This document shows, piece by piece, positions 1 through 6,571 of a stretch of 9,409 nucleotides of DNA (positions are counted from its first letter, which is position 1; each line of letters starts with the position of its first letter). The position numbers and the translations under genes are program-made. The DNA is from Gemmatimonadota bacterium (GTDB lineage: Bacteria; Gemmatimonadota; Gemmatimonadetes; Gemmatimonadales; Gemmatimonadaceae), in assembly GCA_003142495.1 (NCBI GenBank), contig PLMM01000416.1, positions 1-9,409 on the forward strand, given 5' to 3'. Below the pieces are notes generated by a model. The model did no database searches. It saw only the letters and a program-made list of their open reading frames with translations, and was not told where the DNA came from.

Positions 1-2
1 GC

Positions 3-1187
3 ACGTCGTCCAACGAAACGGTGGGGGGCGGCAACGAGCTCTCGCTCTTCGCCAGGCTCGGCTGGGCGAACAAGGATTGGAGCGTTGACGGCTACTACCT
101 GCACGCCGACCGCACGCGCGATCTGCGCGTGCAGGACATTGGCAACCAGCTCCTCGAGCCCGACATCCCGCGCCAGGATCGCAAGCGCGCCGACATGTAC
201 TTCCGCGCGGGCTACGGCGATCCGGACAGCGGCGTGTGGGCGCAGGCGATGGTCGCGCACTCCAGCTTCGACGAGCACACGCCATTCTCCTTCCTCGACG
301 GCATCCCCGCCGACTCTGCCGACACGTCGCGCACGAGCACGCAGTACGTAGTCACCGGCGGGCTCACGCGCTGGGGACTGCGCCTGAGCGGCATCGAGCG
401 CTATCACCAGCTGCAGACTGGTGGCATGAGCGCGACGGAGGTGCGCGCGAGCTTCGAGCATCGCCTGCTCGCGCTCTCGCTCTACGCCGAGCGGCGCGGC
501 GCCGACAGCAGCTCCACCGAGGAGGCCACCGCTCGACTAACGCCGCTGCCGTTCTTCGCGGTGTCGGGCACCGTCGCGCGGCGACACGGCGGCACCGCGT
601 TCGGCGACGAAAATGAAGTGTCGGCGCGCCTCGAGGCGGGATTCAAGTTCCACCAGGCGTGGTTCACGGGCGGCATCTGGCGACGAGCCAGCGCGGTGGT
701 GCCAGGGCTGATCGCCTTCGACACGAGCTACAGGAACGAGCCGACGGTCGCGGCCACGGGTCCGTTCGGGACGATTCGCGGAAAGATCTGGCGAGACATC
801 GGGTTGAACCTCTGGGCCGTGCGCTGGAACAGCCCGGGCTACTATCGACCGCAGCTGCAGTCGCACGAGGAGCTGTACATCGACACCCAGTGGCTGCAGC
901 GCTTCCCGTCGAAGCACTTCCGGCTGGTAGCCGGGATCGCGCACGAATATCGGCAGGACGTGATGTTCCCGACGGCAAGCACCTTTGAGTCGCTCTCGGA
1001 CCCGAATGGCATCGTCGCGCTGTTCAGCCACGAGATCATTGGGCGCATCGAGTTTCACATCCTCGACTGCACGATCTTCTTCAACTCGTACTCGGGTATT
1101 TCGCCGACGCATGTGGAGGAGGTGAGGGGCTATCTCCTGCCCCCGCAGCGTCTCGAGTACGGCGTCCGCTGGGCGTTCTGGAATTGA
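3..1187 (+). CDS. Outer-membrane beta-barrel protein, C-terminal part (5' end outside window)
   Basis: The frame is open to the left edge, so the true start lies upstream; the GTG at 21 is only the first start-like codon inside the window. The visible part is about 394 residues. It alternates polar and aromatic or hydrophobic residues in short strands separated by charged turns (for example SVDGYYLHADRT, MYFRAGYGD, FRLVAGIAHEYRQD), as expected of a transmembrane beta-barrel. The last strand, LEYGVRWAFWN, resembles the aromatic C-terminal signal read by the BAM complex, though it ends in Asn rather than Phe or Trp. The part seen would be the barrel of a porin or TonB-dependent-receptor-like protein; a plug domain, if any, would lie outside the window. 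Substrate unknown. It sits 37 bp upstream of yicC on the same strand, with a promoter candidate between them, so it is probably not part of the housekeeping operon. The barrel class is likely; the exact family is uncertain. Confidence 0.6.
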   Translation, partial: TSSNETVGGGNELSLFARLGWANKDWSVDGYYLHADRTRDLRVQDIGNQLLEPDIPRQDRKRADMYFRAGYGDPDSGVWAQAMVAHSSFDEHTPFSFLDGIPADSADTSRTSTQYVVTGGLTRWGLRLSGIERYHQLQTGGMSATEVRASFEHRLLALSLYAERRGADSSSTEEATARLTPLPFFAVSGTVARRHGGTAFGDENEVSARLEAGFKFHQAWFTGGIWRRASAVVPGLIAFDTSYRNEPTVAATGPFGTIRGKIWRDIGLNLWAVRWNSPGYYRPQLQSHEELYIDTQWLQRFPSKHFRLVAGIAHEYRQDVMFPTASTFESLSDPNGIVALFSHEIIGRIEFHILDCTIFFNSYSGISPTHVEEVRGYLLPPQRLEYGVRWAFWN

Positions 1188-1210
1188 CAAGCTCGTTGTG
1201 GCGTCATAAC
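1184..1210 (+). promoter_or_regulatory. Candidate sigma-70 promoter for yicC operon
   Basis: A perfect TTGACA hexamer at 1184-1189 overlaps the TGA stop of the barrel gene. It is followed after 15 bp by CATAAC at 1205-1210 (4 of 6 matches to TATAAT); shifting by one gives ATAACT with 16-bp spacing. Initiation about 7 bp downstream would fall near 1217, only about 8 nt before the yicC ATG at 1225. There is no Shine-Dalgarno-like purine run in 1188-1224, which fits a very short or leaderless 5' end. This is a sequence match only, and the -10 box is imperfect. Confidence 0.4.
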
Positions 1211-1224
1211 TTACACGATTCCAC

Positions 1225-2100
1225 ATGATACGAAGCATGACGGGCTTCGGGGCGGCGGCGGGCCCCATCGGATCGCAGCAGGTCACGCTCGAGCTGCGCA
1301 CGGTGAACCATCGCTTCTTCAATCCGAGCATCAAGCTTCCGAGCGCGCTTTCGCAGTGGGAAGGCGAGCTTCGCGAGCAGCTGCGGAAAGGCGTCGCGCG
1401 CGGGCACGTCACAGCCACGGTGCGCATCGAGCGAGCGGGGGCCGGCGTGCAGGCGATCGACGAGCAGAAGGTCGCGCGCTACGCCGAACTGTTGCGGGGG
1501 CTGCAGCAGCGACACAAACTGGACGGACCGGTAGACCTTGCGACGATCCTTCGCTTCCCGGACGTGCTCGCGTCGGAGCCGGATCAGGAAAACGCGGGCA
1601 CGGCCGCCGAGGTGCAGAAGCTGGCGGGCGACGCGATCGACGCGCTGACGCGCATGCGTGAGGTGGAAGGGGCGAGGCTCGCGACGCTGCTCGAGCAGCG
1701 GATAACAACGGTCGAGGGCGCGCTGAGCCGAATCGCGGCGCGCGCGCCCGAGCGGTTGGTGGCGGAGAAGGAGCGGCTGAAGAAGTCGGTGAAGGAGCTG
1801 GCAGACGGTGTGGATCTGGATCAGCAGCGACTCGCGCAGGAGATCGCGCTGCTTGCAGACCGGCTCGACGTCAGCGAAGAGGTCGATCGCTTTCGCTCGC
1901 ACGTTTCGGCGTTTCGAGAAACGCTCGGGAGTGGTAAACAGGAAGCGGTTGGAAAGCGGCTCGGATTTCTGTTGCAGGAGATGTTGCGCGAGGCGAACAC
2001 CACGGGCAGCAAGTCGAAGGACGCGGCGATGCTGCACGATGTCGTTGCGGTGAAGGAAGAGCTGGAGCGGATCGCCGAGCAGGTGGAGAACGTCGAGTGA
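1225..2100 (+). CDS. yicC: YicC/YloC family endoribonuclease
   Basis: This 291-residue protein opens with MIRSMTGFG, the hallmark of the YicC N-terminal domain, followed by LELRTVNHRFF (about residues 25-35), also typical. The C-terminal DUF1732-type segment is clear: GKRLGFLLQEMLREANTTGS (about 242-261), then SKSKDAAMLHDVVAVKEELERI and a final EQVENVE. A charged helical stretch fills the middle. Length matches the family. Members have been described as metal-dependent endoribonucleases; the E. coli protein affects turnover of the small RNA RyhB. The ATG at 1225 is chosen because the conserved motif begins there, although no ribosome-binding site is visible. It is first in a run with gmk and rpoZ, the same neighbours as yloC in Bacillus. 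Its stop overlaps the gmk GTG by 4 bp, suggesting coupled translation. Confidence 0.95.
   Translation: MIRSMTGFGAAAGPIGSQQVTLELRTVNHRFFNPSIKLPSALSQWEGELREQLRKGVARGHVTATVRIERAGAGVQAIDEQKVARYAELLRGLQQRHKLDGPVDLATILRFPDVLASEPDQENAGTAAEVQKLAGDAIDALTRMREVEGARLATLLEQRITTVEGALSRIAARAPERLVAEKERLKKSVKELADGVDLDQQRLAQEIALLADRLDVSEEVDRFRSHVSAFRETLGSGKQEAVGKRLGFLLQEMLREANTTGSKSKDAAMLHDVVAVKEELERIAEQVENVE
2082..2088 (+). promoter_or_regulatory. Ribosome-binding site for gmk
   Basis: GGTGGAG lies inside the end of yicC, 8 nt before the GTG at 2097 but 14 nt before the in-frame ATG at 2103. The spacing favours GTG as the gmk start. Confidence 0.55.
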
Positions 2101-2744
2101 AGATGTTCCCGATCATCCTCTCGGCGCCGTCCGGAGGTGGCAAGACGACGATTGCAAAGCGATTGCTCGAGGTACGGAAGGATGTCGGGTACTCGGTGTC
2201 GTGCACCACGCGACCAGCGCGCGACGACGAGAAAGAAGGGCAGGACTATTATTTTCTCTCCACCGGCGAGTTTCTCGCGAGGCAACAGCGCGGCGAGTTC
2301 GCCGAGAGTGCTGAGGTGCACGGGAATCTGTACGGCACGCTGCGCTCCGAGGTCGAACGTGTCCTCAAGCTGGGTCACCACGTCATCATGGACATCGACG
2401 TCCAGGGCGCAATGCAGTTCCGGAGCGCGTTTCCGGAGTCGGTGCTGGTGTACGTGCTTCCGCCGTCGGGTGAGATCTTGCTGGACCGGCTGCGCGGACG
2501 CGGAACGGAAACGCGGGACACGCTCAAGCGCAGGCTGCTGAGCGCACTCGTGGAGCTGCAGGCGGTGCAACGATATCAGTACGTAGTCGTGAATGATGAT
2601 CAGAATCGCGCAGCGGCCAGCGTGTCGCGCATCATCGATGCGGAGGGGCTGCGCAGGGAACGGTTGCAGAACGTCGAACGCGATGTGCGCTCGATCATCG
2701 AGCGGCTGGAATTGGAGCTGGACACTCAAAGCGAGGGAGATTAG
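2097..2744 (+). CDS. gmk: Guanylate kinase
   Basis: It phosphorylates GMP to GDP with ATP, a cytoplasmic step supplying GTP, dGTP and (p)ppGpp precursors. From the GTG start it has 215 residues, near the usual bacterial size. The P-loop is APSGGGKTT (residues 10-18, Lys16). The GMP-binding region follows: SVSCTTRPARDDEKEGQDYYF (33-53) with TTRP and the DYYF element, then FAESAEVHGNLYGT (68-81). VIMDIDVQGA (96-105) matches the conserved Walker B-like segment, and the lid-like arginine-rich part RLRGRGTET.DTLKRRL follows (about 131-147). The GTG at 2097 overlaps the yicC stop as GTGA and is favoured over ATG 2103 by ribosome-binding-site spacing; the choice changes only two residues. Its TAG stop directly abuts the rpoZ ATG. 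The yicC-gmk-rpoZ-coaBC order is widely conserved. Confidence 0.97.
   Translation: MKMFPIILSAPSGGGKTTIAKRLLEVRKDVGYSVSCTTRPARDDEKEGQDYYFLSTGEFLARQQRGEFAESAEVHGNLYGTLRSEVERVLKLGHHVIMDIDVQGAMQFRSAFPESVLVYVLPPSGEILLDRLRGRGTETRDTLKRRLLSALVELQAVQRYQYVVVNDDQNRAAASVSRIIDAEGLRRERLQNVERDVRSIIERLELELDTQSEGD
2734..2740 (+). promoter_or_regulatory. Ribosome-binding site for rpoZ
   Basis: AGGGAGA lies in the last codons of gmk, about 5 nt from the rpoZ ATG at 2745. It is one of the clearest Shine-Dalgarno matches in the window. Confidence 0.6.
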
Positions 2745-2954
2745 ATGCAGGTTTTCACCCCGATCGAGGTCGCGAAGCACGCGGCCAACAAGTACCTCGG
2801 CGTGCTCGTCGCGGCGAAGTACGCGCGCATTCTCAACGAGTTTCCGCGCATGAGCTCGGAGATTCACGAGAAGAAGCTGACCACGAAGGCGCTCGAGGAG
2901 CTCACGAGCGAAGAGTCGATCAAGTACCACGTCGTGCCCCGGCGCGGCCGCTAA
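2745..2954 (+). CDS. rpoZ: DNA-directed RNA polymerase omega subunit
   Basis: This 69-residue protein is the small RNA polymerase subunit that helps beta-prime fold and assemble. The segment NKYLGVLVAAKYARIL (residues 15-30) matches the conserved omega/Rpb6 helix (usual pattern NR(F/Y).L...AAKRAR.L). LTTKALEEL (45-53) matches the conserved TTKAL.E(I/L) block that follows in many phyla. The C-terminus is short and basic (VVPRRGR). Length is in the normal range. The start is fixed by the good ribosome-binding site and by abutment to the gmk stop. Identity is supported by motif and by its position between gmk and coaBC, where omega is found in many bacteria. Confidence 0.93.
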   Translation: MQVFTPIEVAKHAANKYLGVLVAAKYARILNEFPRMSSEIHEKKLTTKALEELTSEESIKYHVVPRRGR

Positions 2955-2967
2955 CAGCGGCACCATC

Positions 2968-4164
2968 GTGAGACCGTTCGAAGGCCGCCGCATCCTGCTG
3001 GGCGTCACGGGCGGCATCGCCAGCTACAAATCGGCTTGGCTCGCGCGCCTCCTCTCGCAAGAGGGCGCGCTCGTGGATGTCGTCATGACACGGGCCGCCA
3101 CCGAGTTCGTAGCACCGCTCACCTTCGAGGCGCTCACGGGGCGCCCGGTGCATACGGCGCTCGTTGCCCAGGGGCACGCGCTCGATCACATCAAACTCGC
3201 GAAGGCCGCAGACGCGATCGTCGTCGCGCCAGCAACCGCGGACTTTTGCGCGCGTGCCGCGCACGGCCGCGCGGACGATCTCCTCGCGGCCATCCTCCTC
3301 GCCACCGAGGCGCGTGTGCTTTTAGTCCCGGCGATGAACGATCGCATGTGGGCGCATCCACAAACTCGCTTGAATTCAAAGCATCTTCGCGAGATCGGCT
3401 ACGGCGTGCTCGATCCCGAGGTCGGCCCGCTCGCGGCCGGCGAGGGAAGCGGCGAGGGGCGCATGCCCGAGCCCGAGACCATCGTCGCGCACGTCGCGCG
3501 CATGCTCGACGACGCGTCGTTCAAGGGGCGCCACGTCGTGGTCACCGCCGGGCCAACGCGCGAGCTGGTCGATCCCGTGCGCGTGCTCTCGAATCGCAGC
3601 AGCGGGCGCATGGGCGTGGCGCTGGCCGCCGCTGCATGGCGGCGCGGCGCGGACGTGACGCTGATCGCGGGGCCGCTCGAGGTCGCGTCGCCGGTGGGGC
3701 CGAAGCTCGTGCGCGTCGAGAGCACCGAGGAGATGTCGAGCGCGGTGCAGCGCGCCGCCGCGAACGCCGACGTGCTCGTGATGGCCGCGGCCCCCGCGGA
3801 CTTTCGTGCGGCCGAGATGGCGACTGCCAAGAACAAGAAGGGAAGCTCGGCTCCCACCATCGAGCTCACGCCCACGCCCGATATTCTGCGCGAGAGCGCA
3901 TCGCACATGCGCGCCGGGGCCATTCGCGTGGGCTTCGCGCTCGAGACCAACGACGGCATCGCCAACGCGCGGCAGAAGCTCGAGTCGAAGTCGCTGGACT
4001 TGATCGTGCTCAACGATGCGCTCGAGCCCGACGCAGGCGTGGGCGTCGACACGAATCGCGTCACGATCATCTCGCGTGACGGTGGCGCCGAGGAGATTCC
4101 GCTGATGCTCAAGCGCGAGATCGCGGACATCATTTTGGATCGCGTCGCAGCGCGCCTCACGTGA
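2968..4164 (+). CDS. coaBC: Bifunctional phosphopantothenoylcysteine decarboxylase / phosphopantothenate-cysteine ligase
   Basis: CoaB joins 4'-phosphopantothenate to cysteine using CTP; CoaC then decarboxylates the product to 4'-phosphopantetheine for coenzyme A synthesis. At 398 residues it has normal full length. The N-terminal CoaC flavoprotein domain (about 1-185) shows GVTGGIASYK (12-21), the catalytic His in ALDHIKLAKAAD (His74), APATADFCARAAHGRADDLL (88-106) and PAMNDRMW (121-128). The CoaB domain (about 187-398) opens with VVTAGPTRELVDPVRVLSNR followed by SSGRMG (Asn209), and has KNKK at 288-291, matching the KIKK lysine motif of E. coli. Odd point: the substrate-clamp motif reads LAAGEGSGEGRMPE (155-168), with Ala157 where E. 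coli has Cys158. The GTG start at 2968 follows rpoZ by 13 bp and lacks a strong ribosome-binding site; no other in-frame start fits. It overlaps udg as GTGA. Confidence 0.96.
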   Translation: MRPFEGRRILLGVTGGIASYKSAWLARLLSQEGALVDVVMTRAATEFVAPLTFEALTGRPVHTALVAQGHALDHIKLAKAADAIVVAPATADFCARAAHGRADDLLAAILLATEARVLLVPAMNDRMWAHPQTRLNSKHLREIGYGVLDPEVGPLAAGEGSGEGRMPEPETIVAHVARMLDDASFKGRHVVVTAGPTRELVDPVRVLSNRSSGRMGVALAAAAWRRGADVTLIAGPLEVASPVGPKLVRVESTEEMSSAVQRAAANADVLVMAAAPADFRAAEMATAKNKKGSSAPTIELTPTPDILRESASHMRAGAIRVGFALETNDGIANARQKLESKSLDLIVLNDALEPDAGVGVDTNRVTIISRDGGAEEIPLMLKREIADIILDRVAARLT

Positions 4165-5126
4165 AGGCTGAGGATCTCCTTCGGCGCTACCTCGAACAGC
4201 GCCGCGAGATGGGGGAGACGGAGCTGGTCCTCGATGGACTCTCCGTCGACGAGGTGATGAAGCTCGTCGGGATCAAGCGCGGCGGGCGCGCGGCGCCGGT
4301 CGAGCGCGCGCGGCCACTCATCGCGGAGTCGGACATCCGCGGCTCCGTTGGCGAGCCCGCATCGTCGGGGTGGAGGGACGCGCTACCCGCGGTACCCGCG
4401 GTACCCGAAGCGCCGTCCGCCGCCACTCCGCGCCCCCCACGCTCAGCCCCCTTCGCCGAACAGGTCGCGGCCGAAGTCGCCACTCCCTCCGCGCCGAAAG
4501 CGCCCGCCGCCCCCGGCCTCGTCGTCGGCTCCGCTGATGGCGAGCGCATCCCCGGCGAGATCGGCGCCGCCACCGATCTCGTCCAGCTCGCGGAGCTGAT
4601 CAGGCGCTGCACGCGCTGCGACCTGTACAAAACAGCCACCAACGCGGTTCCGGGCGAGGGTAACCCGCACGCCGGCTTCATGTGCGTTGGTGAGGCGCCC
4701 GGGGCGCAGGAAGACGCCACCGGACGCCCCTTCTACGGCCAAGCCGGCCTGCTACTGACGAAGATTCTTCAGGCGGTTAACTTGTCGCGGGAAGAGGTCT
4801 TCATCCTCAACGTCCTGAAGCATCGGCCGCCGGGGAATCGAAATCCGCTTCCGGAAGAGGTGAGCGCTTGTCGCCCGTACCTCGTTCGGCAGGTCGCGCT
4901 CGTCGCCCCCAAAGTCATTCTCGCCCTCGGCACCTTCGCCGCGCAGTCGCTGCTCGAGACCAAGCTGTCGATCGGCAAGCTCCGCGGCTCGGTTCACCGC
5001 TATCACGGCATCCCCGTGATCGTCACCTATCATCCGGCGGCACTTCTGCGCAATCCAGCGTGGAAGCGTCCAACATGGGAAGATGTCCAGCTCGCTCGAA
5101 GAATCCTCGACGGCGCCAGCGCGTGA
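4161..5126 (+). CDS. Uracil-DNA glycosylase, family 4-like, with N-terminal extension and His at a predicted Fe-S ligand
   Basis: It excises uracil (deaminated cytosine) from DNA to start base-excision repair. The catalytic domain spans about residues 143-318 of 321. It has CTRC (Cys150, Cys153), the motif GEAPGAQEDATGRPFYGQAG (177-196), a third ligand region NVLKHRPPGNRNP (217-229), ACRPYL (Cys237) and the late motif TYHPAALLRNP (289-299). Family-4 enzymes normally bind [4Fe-4S] with four Cys; here the third position, usually in KCRPP, is His221 (codon CAT at 4821). The core is preceded by a charged helical module (1-60) and a Pro/Ala-rich linker (about 66-125), which explains why the protein is longer than the roughly 200-residue core family. 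The KRRIH loop of the covalent UdgX class is absent. The GTG start overlaps the coaBC stop by 4 bp. Its 3' end overlaps dnaB by 44 bp, so translation is probably coupled. Confidence 0.9.
   Translation: MKAEDLLRRYLEQRREMGETELVLDGLSVDEVMKLVGIKRGGRAAPVERARPLIAESDIRGSVGEPASSGWRDALPAVPAVPEAPSAATPRPPRSAPFAEQVAAEVATPSAPKAPAAPGLVVGSADGERIPGEIGAATDLVQLAELIRRCTRCDLYKTATNAVPGEGNPHAGFMCVGEAPGAQEDATGRPFYGQAGLLLTKILQAVNLSREEVFILNVLKHRPPGNRNPLPEEVSACRPYLVRQVALVAPKVILALGTFAAQSLLETKLSIGKLRGSVHRYHGIPVIVTYHPAALLRNPAWKRPTWEDVQLARRILDGASA
4384..4407 (+). repeat. Short 9-bp tandem repeat in the UDG linker
   Basis: TACCCGCGG occurs twice in tandem plus TACCCG (about 2.7 copies), encoding the LPAVPAVPEAP part of the Pro/Ala linker. 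The unit length is a multiple of 3, so gain or loss of copies would keep the frame. It probably arose by slippage and only changes linker length. Confidence 0.75.
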
Positions 5127-6477
5127 CCCGTTTCGCGACCGAACCGCTCCCCGCGCCCCCGAGGCAGAACAGGCGGTGATCGCGGCGATGCTCATGGACA
5201 CGGACGCGATTTTGCGCGCCAGTGAGCACGTCGACGACACGATGTTCTACGATGAGCGACACCGCCGGATCTTCCGCGCGATGATCGCCATCTCGCAGCG
5301 CTCGGAAGTCGTCGACCCCGTCACCCTCGGCAACGAGCTCACGAGGCGCGGCGAGCTCGACGCGTCCGGTGGCAAGGAGTACATCGGCGAGCTGATCGAC
5401 GCGGTCCCCACCGCGGCGAACGTCGAGTACCACGCGAAGATCGTGAAGGAGAAGGCGCTGCTGCGCCGCCTCATCGAGACGTCGACCACGATCATCACGG
5501 AGGCGTTCCAGGGGCGCGCGACGGTCGAGGAGCTGCTCGACGACGCTGAGCAGCGGATCTTCCAGGTGAGCCAGCAGCGCGGGCTGCAGGGCTTCACGCG
5601 CGTGAAGGAGCTGATGTGGCCGACGATGGAGCGCATCGAGGCGCTGCAGCGCGGCGGAAAAACCATCACCGGCGTCGCGAGCGGTTTCACCGATCTCGAC
5701 GAGCTCACCTCGGGCTTTCAGCCAGCGGATCTCGTCATCGTTGCCGCGCGACCGTCGATGGGTAAAACGGCGCTCGTCCTCAACATCGCGCAATATGCCG
5801 CGATCGAGAAGAACGTGCCGGTTGCGCTCTTCTCGCTCGAAATGAGTAAAGAGTCGCTGGTGCAGCGCATGCTCACCGCCGAGGGGCGCGTCGATGCGCA
5901 GAAGATGCGGAAAGGCTTGCTGCGCGACGAAGACTACTCGCGCCTCGCTCGCGCGGCGGGAATTCTGAGCGGCGCTCCGATCTGGATCGACGATTCTGCA
6001 GGCATCACGCTGCTCGAGATCCGCTCGAAGGCGCGACGTCTCAAGGCGGATCAGGATATCGGGATGGTAGTGATCGACTATCTGCAGCTCATCCAGGGGC
6101 CGGCGAGCTCCGAGAGCAGGCAGCAGGAGATCAGTCAGATCTCGCGCTCGCTCAAGGCGCTCGCGAAGGAGCTCGCGGTGCCGGTGATCGCGCTCTCGCA
6201 GCTCTCGCGCGCGCCCGAGCAGCGCGCGGGCGACCATCGCCCGCAGCTCTCGGATCTCCGCGAGTCGGGCGCCATCGAGCAGGACGCGGATGTCGTGATG
6301 TTCATCTACCGTCAGGAGGTCTACGACGGCGCGACGGACAAGGACGGTAACTCGCTCGAGGGGCGCGCCGAGGTGATCATCGGCAAGCAGCGCAACGGAC
6401 CGATCGGTCTCGTGAATCTCTTCTTTCACAAGGCGTACACGCGGTTCGAGAACTACACGGCGCCGCGCCAGCAGTAA
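5083..6477 (+). CDS. dnaB: Replicative DNA helicase DnaB
   Basis: This hexameric 5'-to-3' helicase unwinds DNA at the replication fork and recruits primase. It has 464 residues, normal length. The N-terminal DnaB domain starts at about 25 (PEAEQAVIAAML) and runs to about 130. The RecA-like domain has Walker A ARPSMGKTA (222-230, Lys228), SLEMS (251-255), Walker B VVIDYLQL (329-336, Asp332), LSQLSRAPEQ (371-380), DLRESGAIEQDAD (391-403) and KQRNGP (435-440) with the arginine-finger region. The P-loop and other motifs are uninterrupted, so none of the inteins common in DnaB is present. The start ATG at 5083 lies inside udg (44-bp overlap). The first 25 residues are poorly conserved and Ser/Arg-rich, and the only upstream purine runs are badly spaced, so the start is less certain than the identity. 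Next comes the 91-bp gap before radA. Confidence 0.97.
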   Translation: MSSSLEESSTAPARDPFRDRTAPRAPEAEQAVIAAMLMDTDAILRASEHVDDTMFYDERHRRIFRAMIAISQRSEVVDPVTLGNELTRRGELDASGGKEYIGELIDAVPTAANVEYHAKIVKEKALLRRLIETSTTIITEAFQGRATVEELLDDAEQRIFQVSQQRGLQGFTRVKELMWPTMERIEALQRGGKTITGVASGFTDLDELTSGFQPADLVIVAARPSMGKTALVLNIAQYAAIEKNVPVALFSLEMSKESLVQRMLTAEGRVDAQKMRKGLLRDEDYSRLARAAGILSGAPIWIDDSAGITLLEIRSKARRLKADQDIGMVVIDYLQLIQGPASSESRQQEISQISRSLKALAKELAVPVIALSQLSRAPEQRAGDHRPQLSDLRESGAIEQDADVVMFIYRQEVYDGATDKDGNSLEGRAEVIIGKQRNGPIGLVNLFFHKAYTRFENYTAPRQQ

Positions 6478-6480
6478 TGA

Positions 6481-6513
6481 TCACACGCGTCTTGGAGAGA
6501 TGCGCGCGTGTGA
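6481..6513. other. Inverted repeat (hairpin) after dnaB
   Basis: TCACACGCG at 6481-6489 pairs perfectly with CGCGTGTGA at 6505-6513 across a 15-nt loop, starting 3 nt past the dnaB stop. There is no T-tract after the right arm, so it is not a standard intrinsic terminator. It may act as an mRNA-stabilising or attenuating hairpin. A GGAGAG run (6494-6499) lies in the loop. Confidence 0.5.
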
Positions 6514-6571
6514 AGTTGCGCGCGCGAAACTATGAATGCGCGCGCGGGACCATGCGCGCGCGAAACCAATG
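6500..6571 (+). repeat. Two-copy 36-bp imperfect tandem repeat at the radA start
   Basis: 6500-6535 and 6536-6571 match at 27 of 36 positions by hand alignment. The core TGCGCGCGCGAAAC is identical at 6517-6530 and 6553-6566. Copy 1 reads as an 11-codon ORF (MRACEVARAKL, then TGA); copy 2 reads MRARDHARAKPM, whose last ATG is the preferred radA start. Both copies are in the radA frame. The CG-dinucleotide runs inflate the identity, so slippage is a simpler possible origin than duplication. Confidence 0.6.

Noticed and set aside
1821..3017. Minus-strand open frame of 398 codons across yicC-gmk-rpoZ
   Set aside because: It spans three well-supported plus-strand genes and their junctions and has no family motif; a GC-codon-bias shadow.
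5746..5772. Intein insertion at the DnaB P-loop
   Set aside because: This is a favoured intein site, but ARPSMGKTA and the flanking sequence are continuous and total length is normal.
5023..6429. Long open frame of 468 codons on the minus strand opposite dnaB
   Set aside because: It has no recognisable motif and is rich in Arg, Leu, Asp, His and Ala, as expected of the antisense of a GC-rich gene. The sense strand encodes an intact DnaB.
6481..6530. Rho-independent terminator after dnaB
   Set aside because: The 9-bp stem is real but is followed by a GC-rich run instead of a T-tract, and radA follows closely on the same strand.
6517..6566. CRISPR-like or transposon-end repeat
   Set aside because: Only two clear copies of a 14-bp CG-run core; no spacers of regular size, no target duplication and no transposase.
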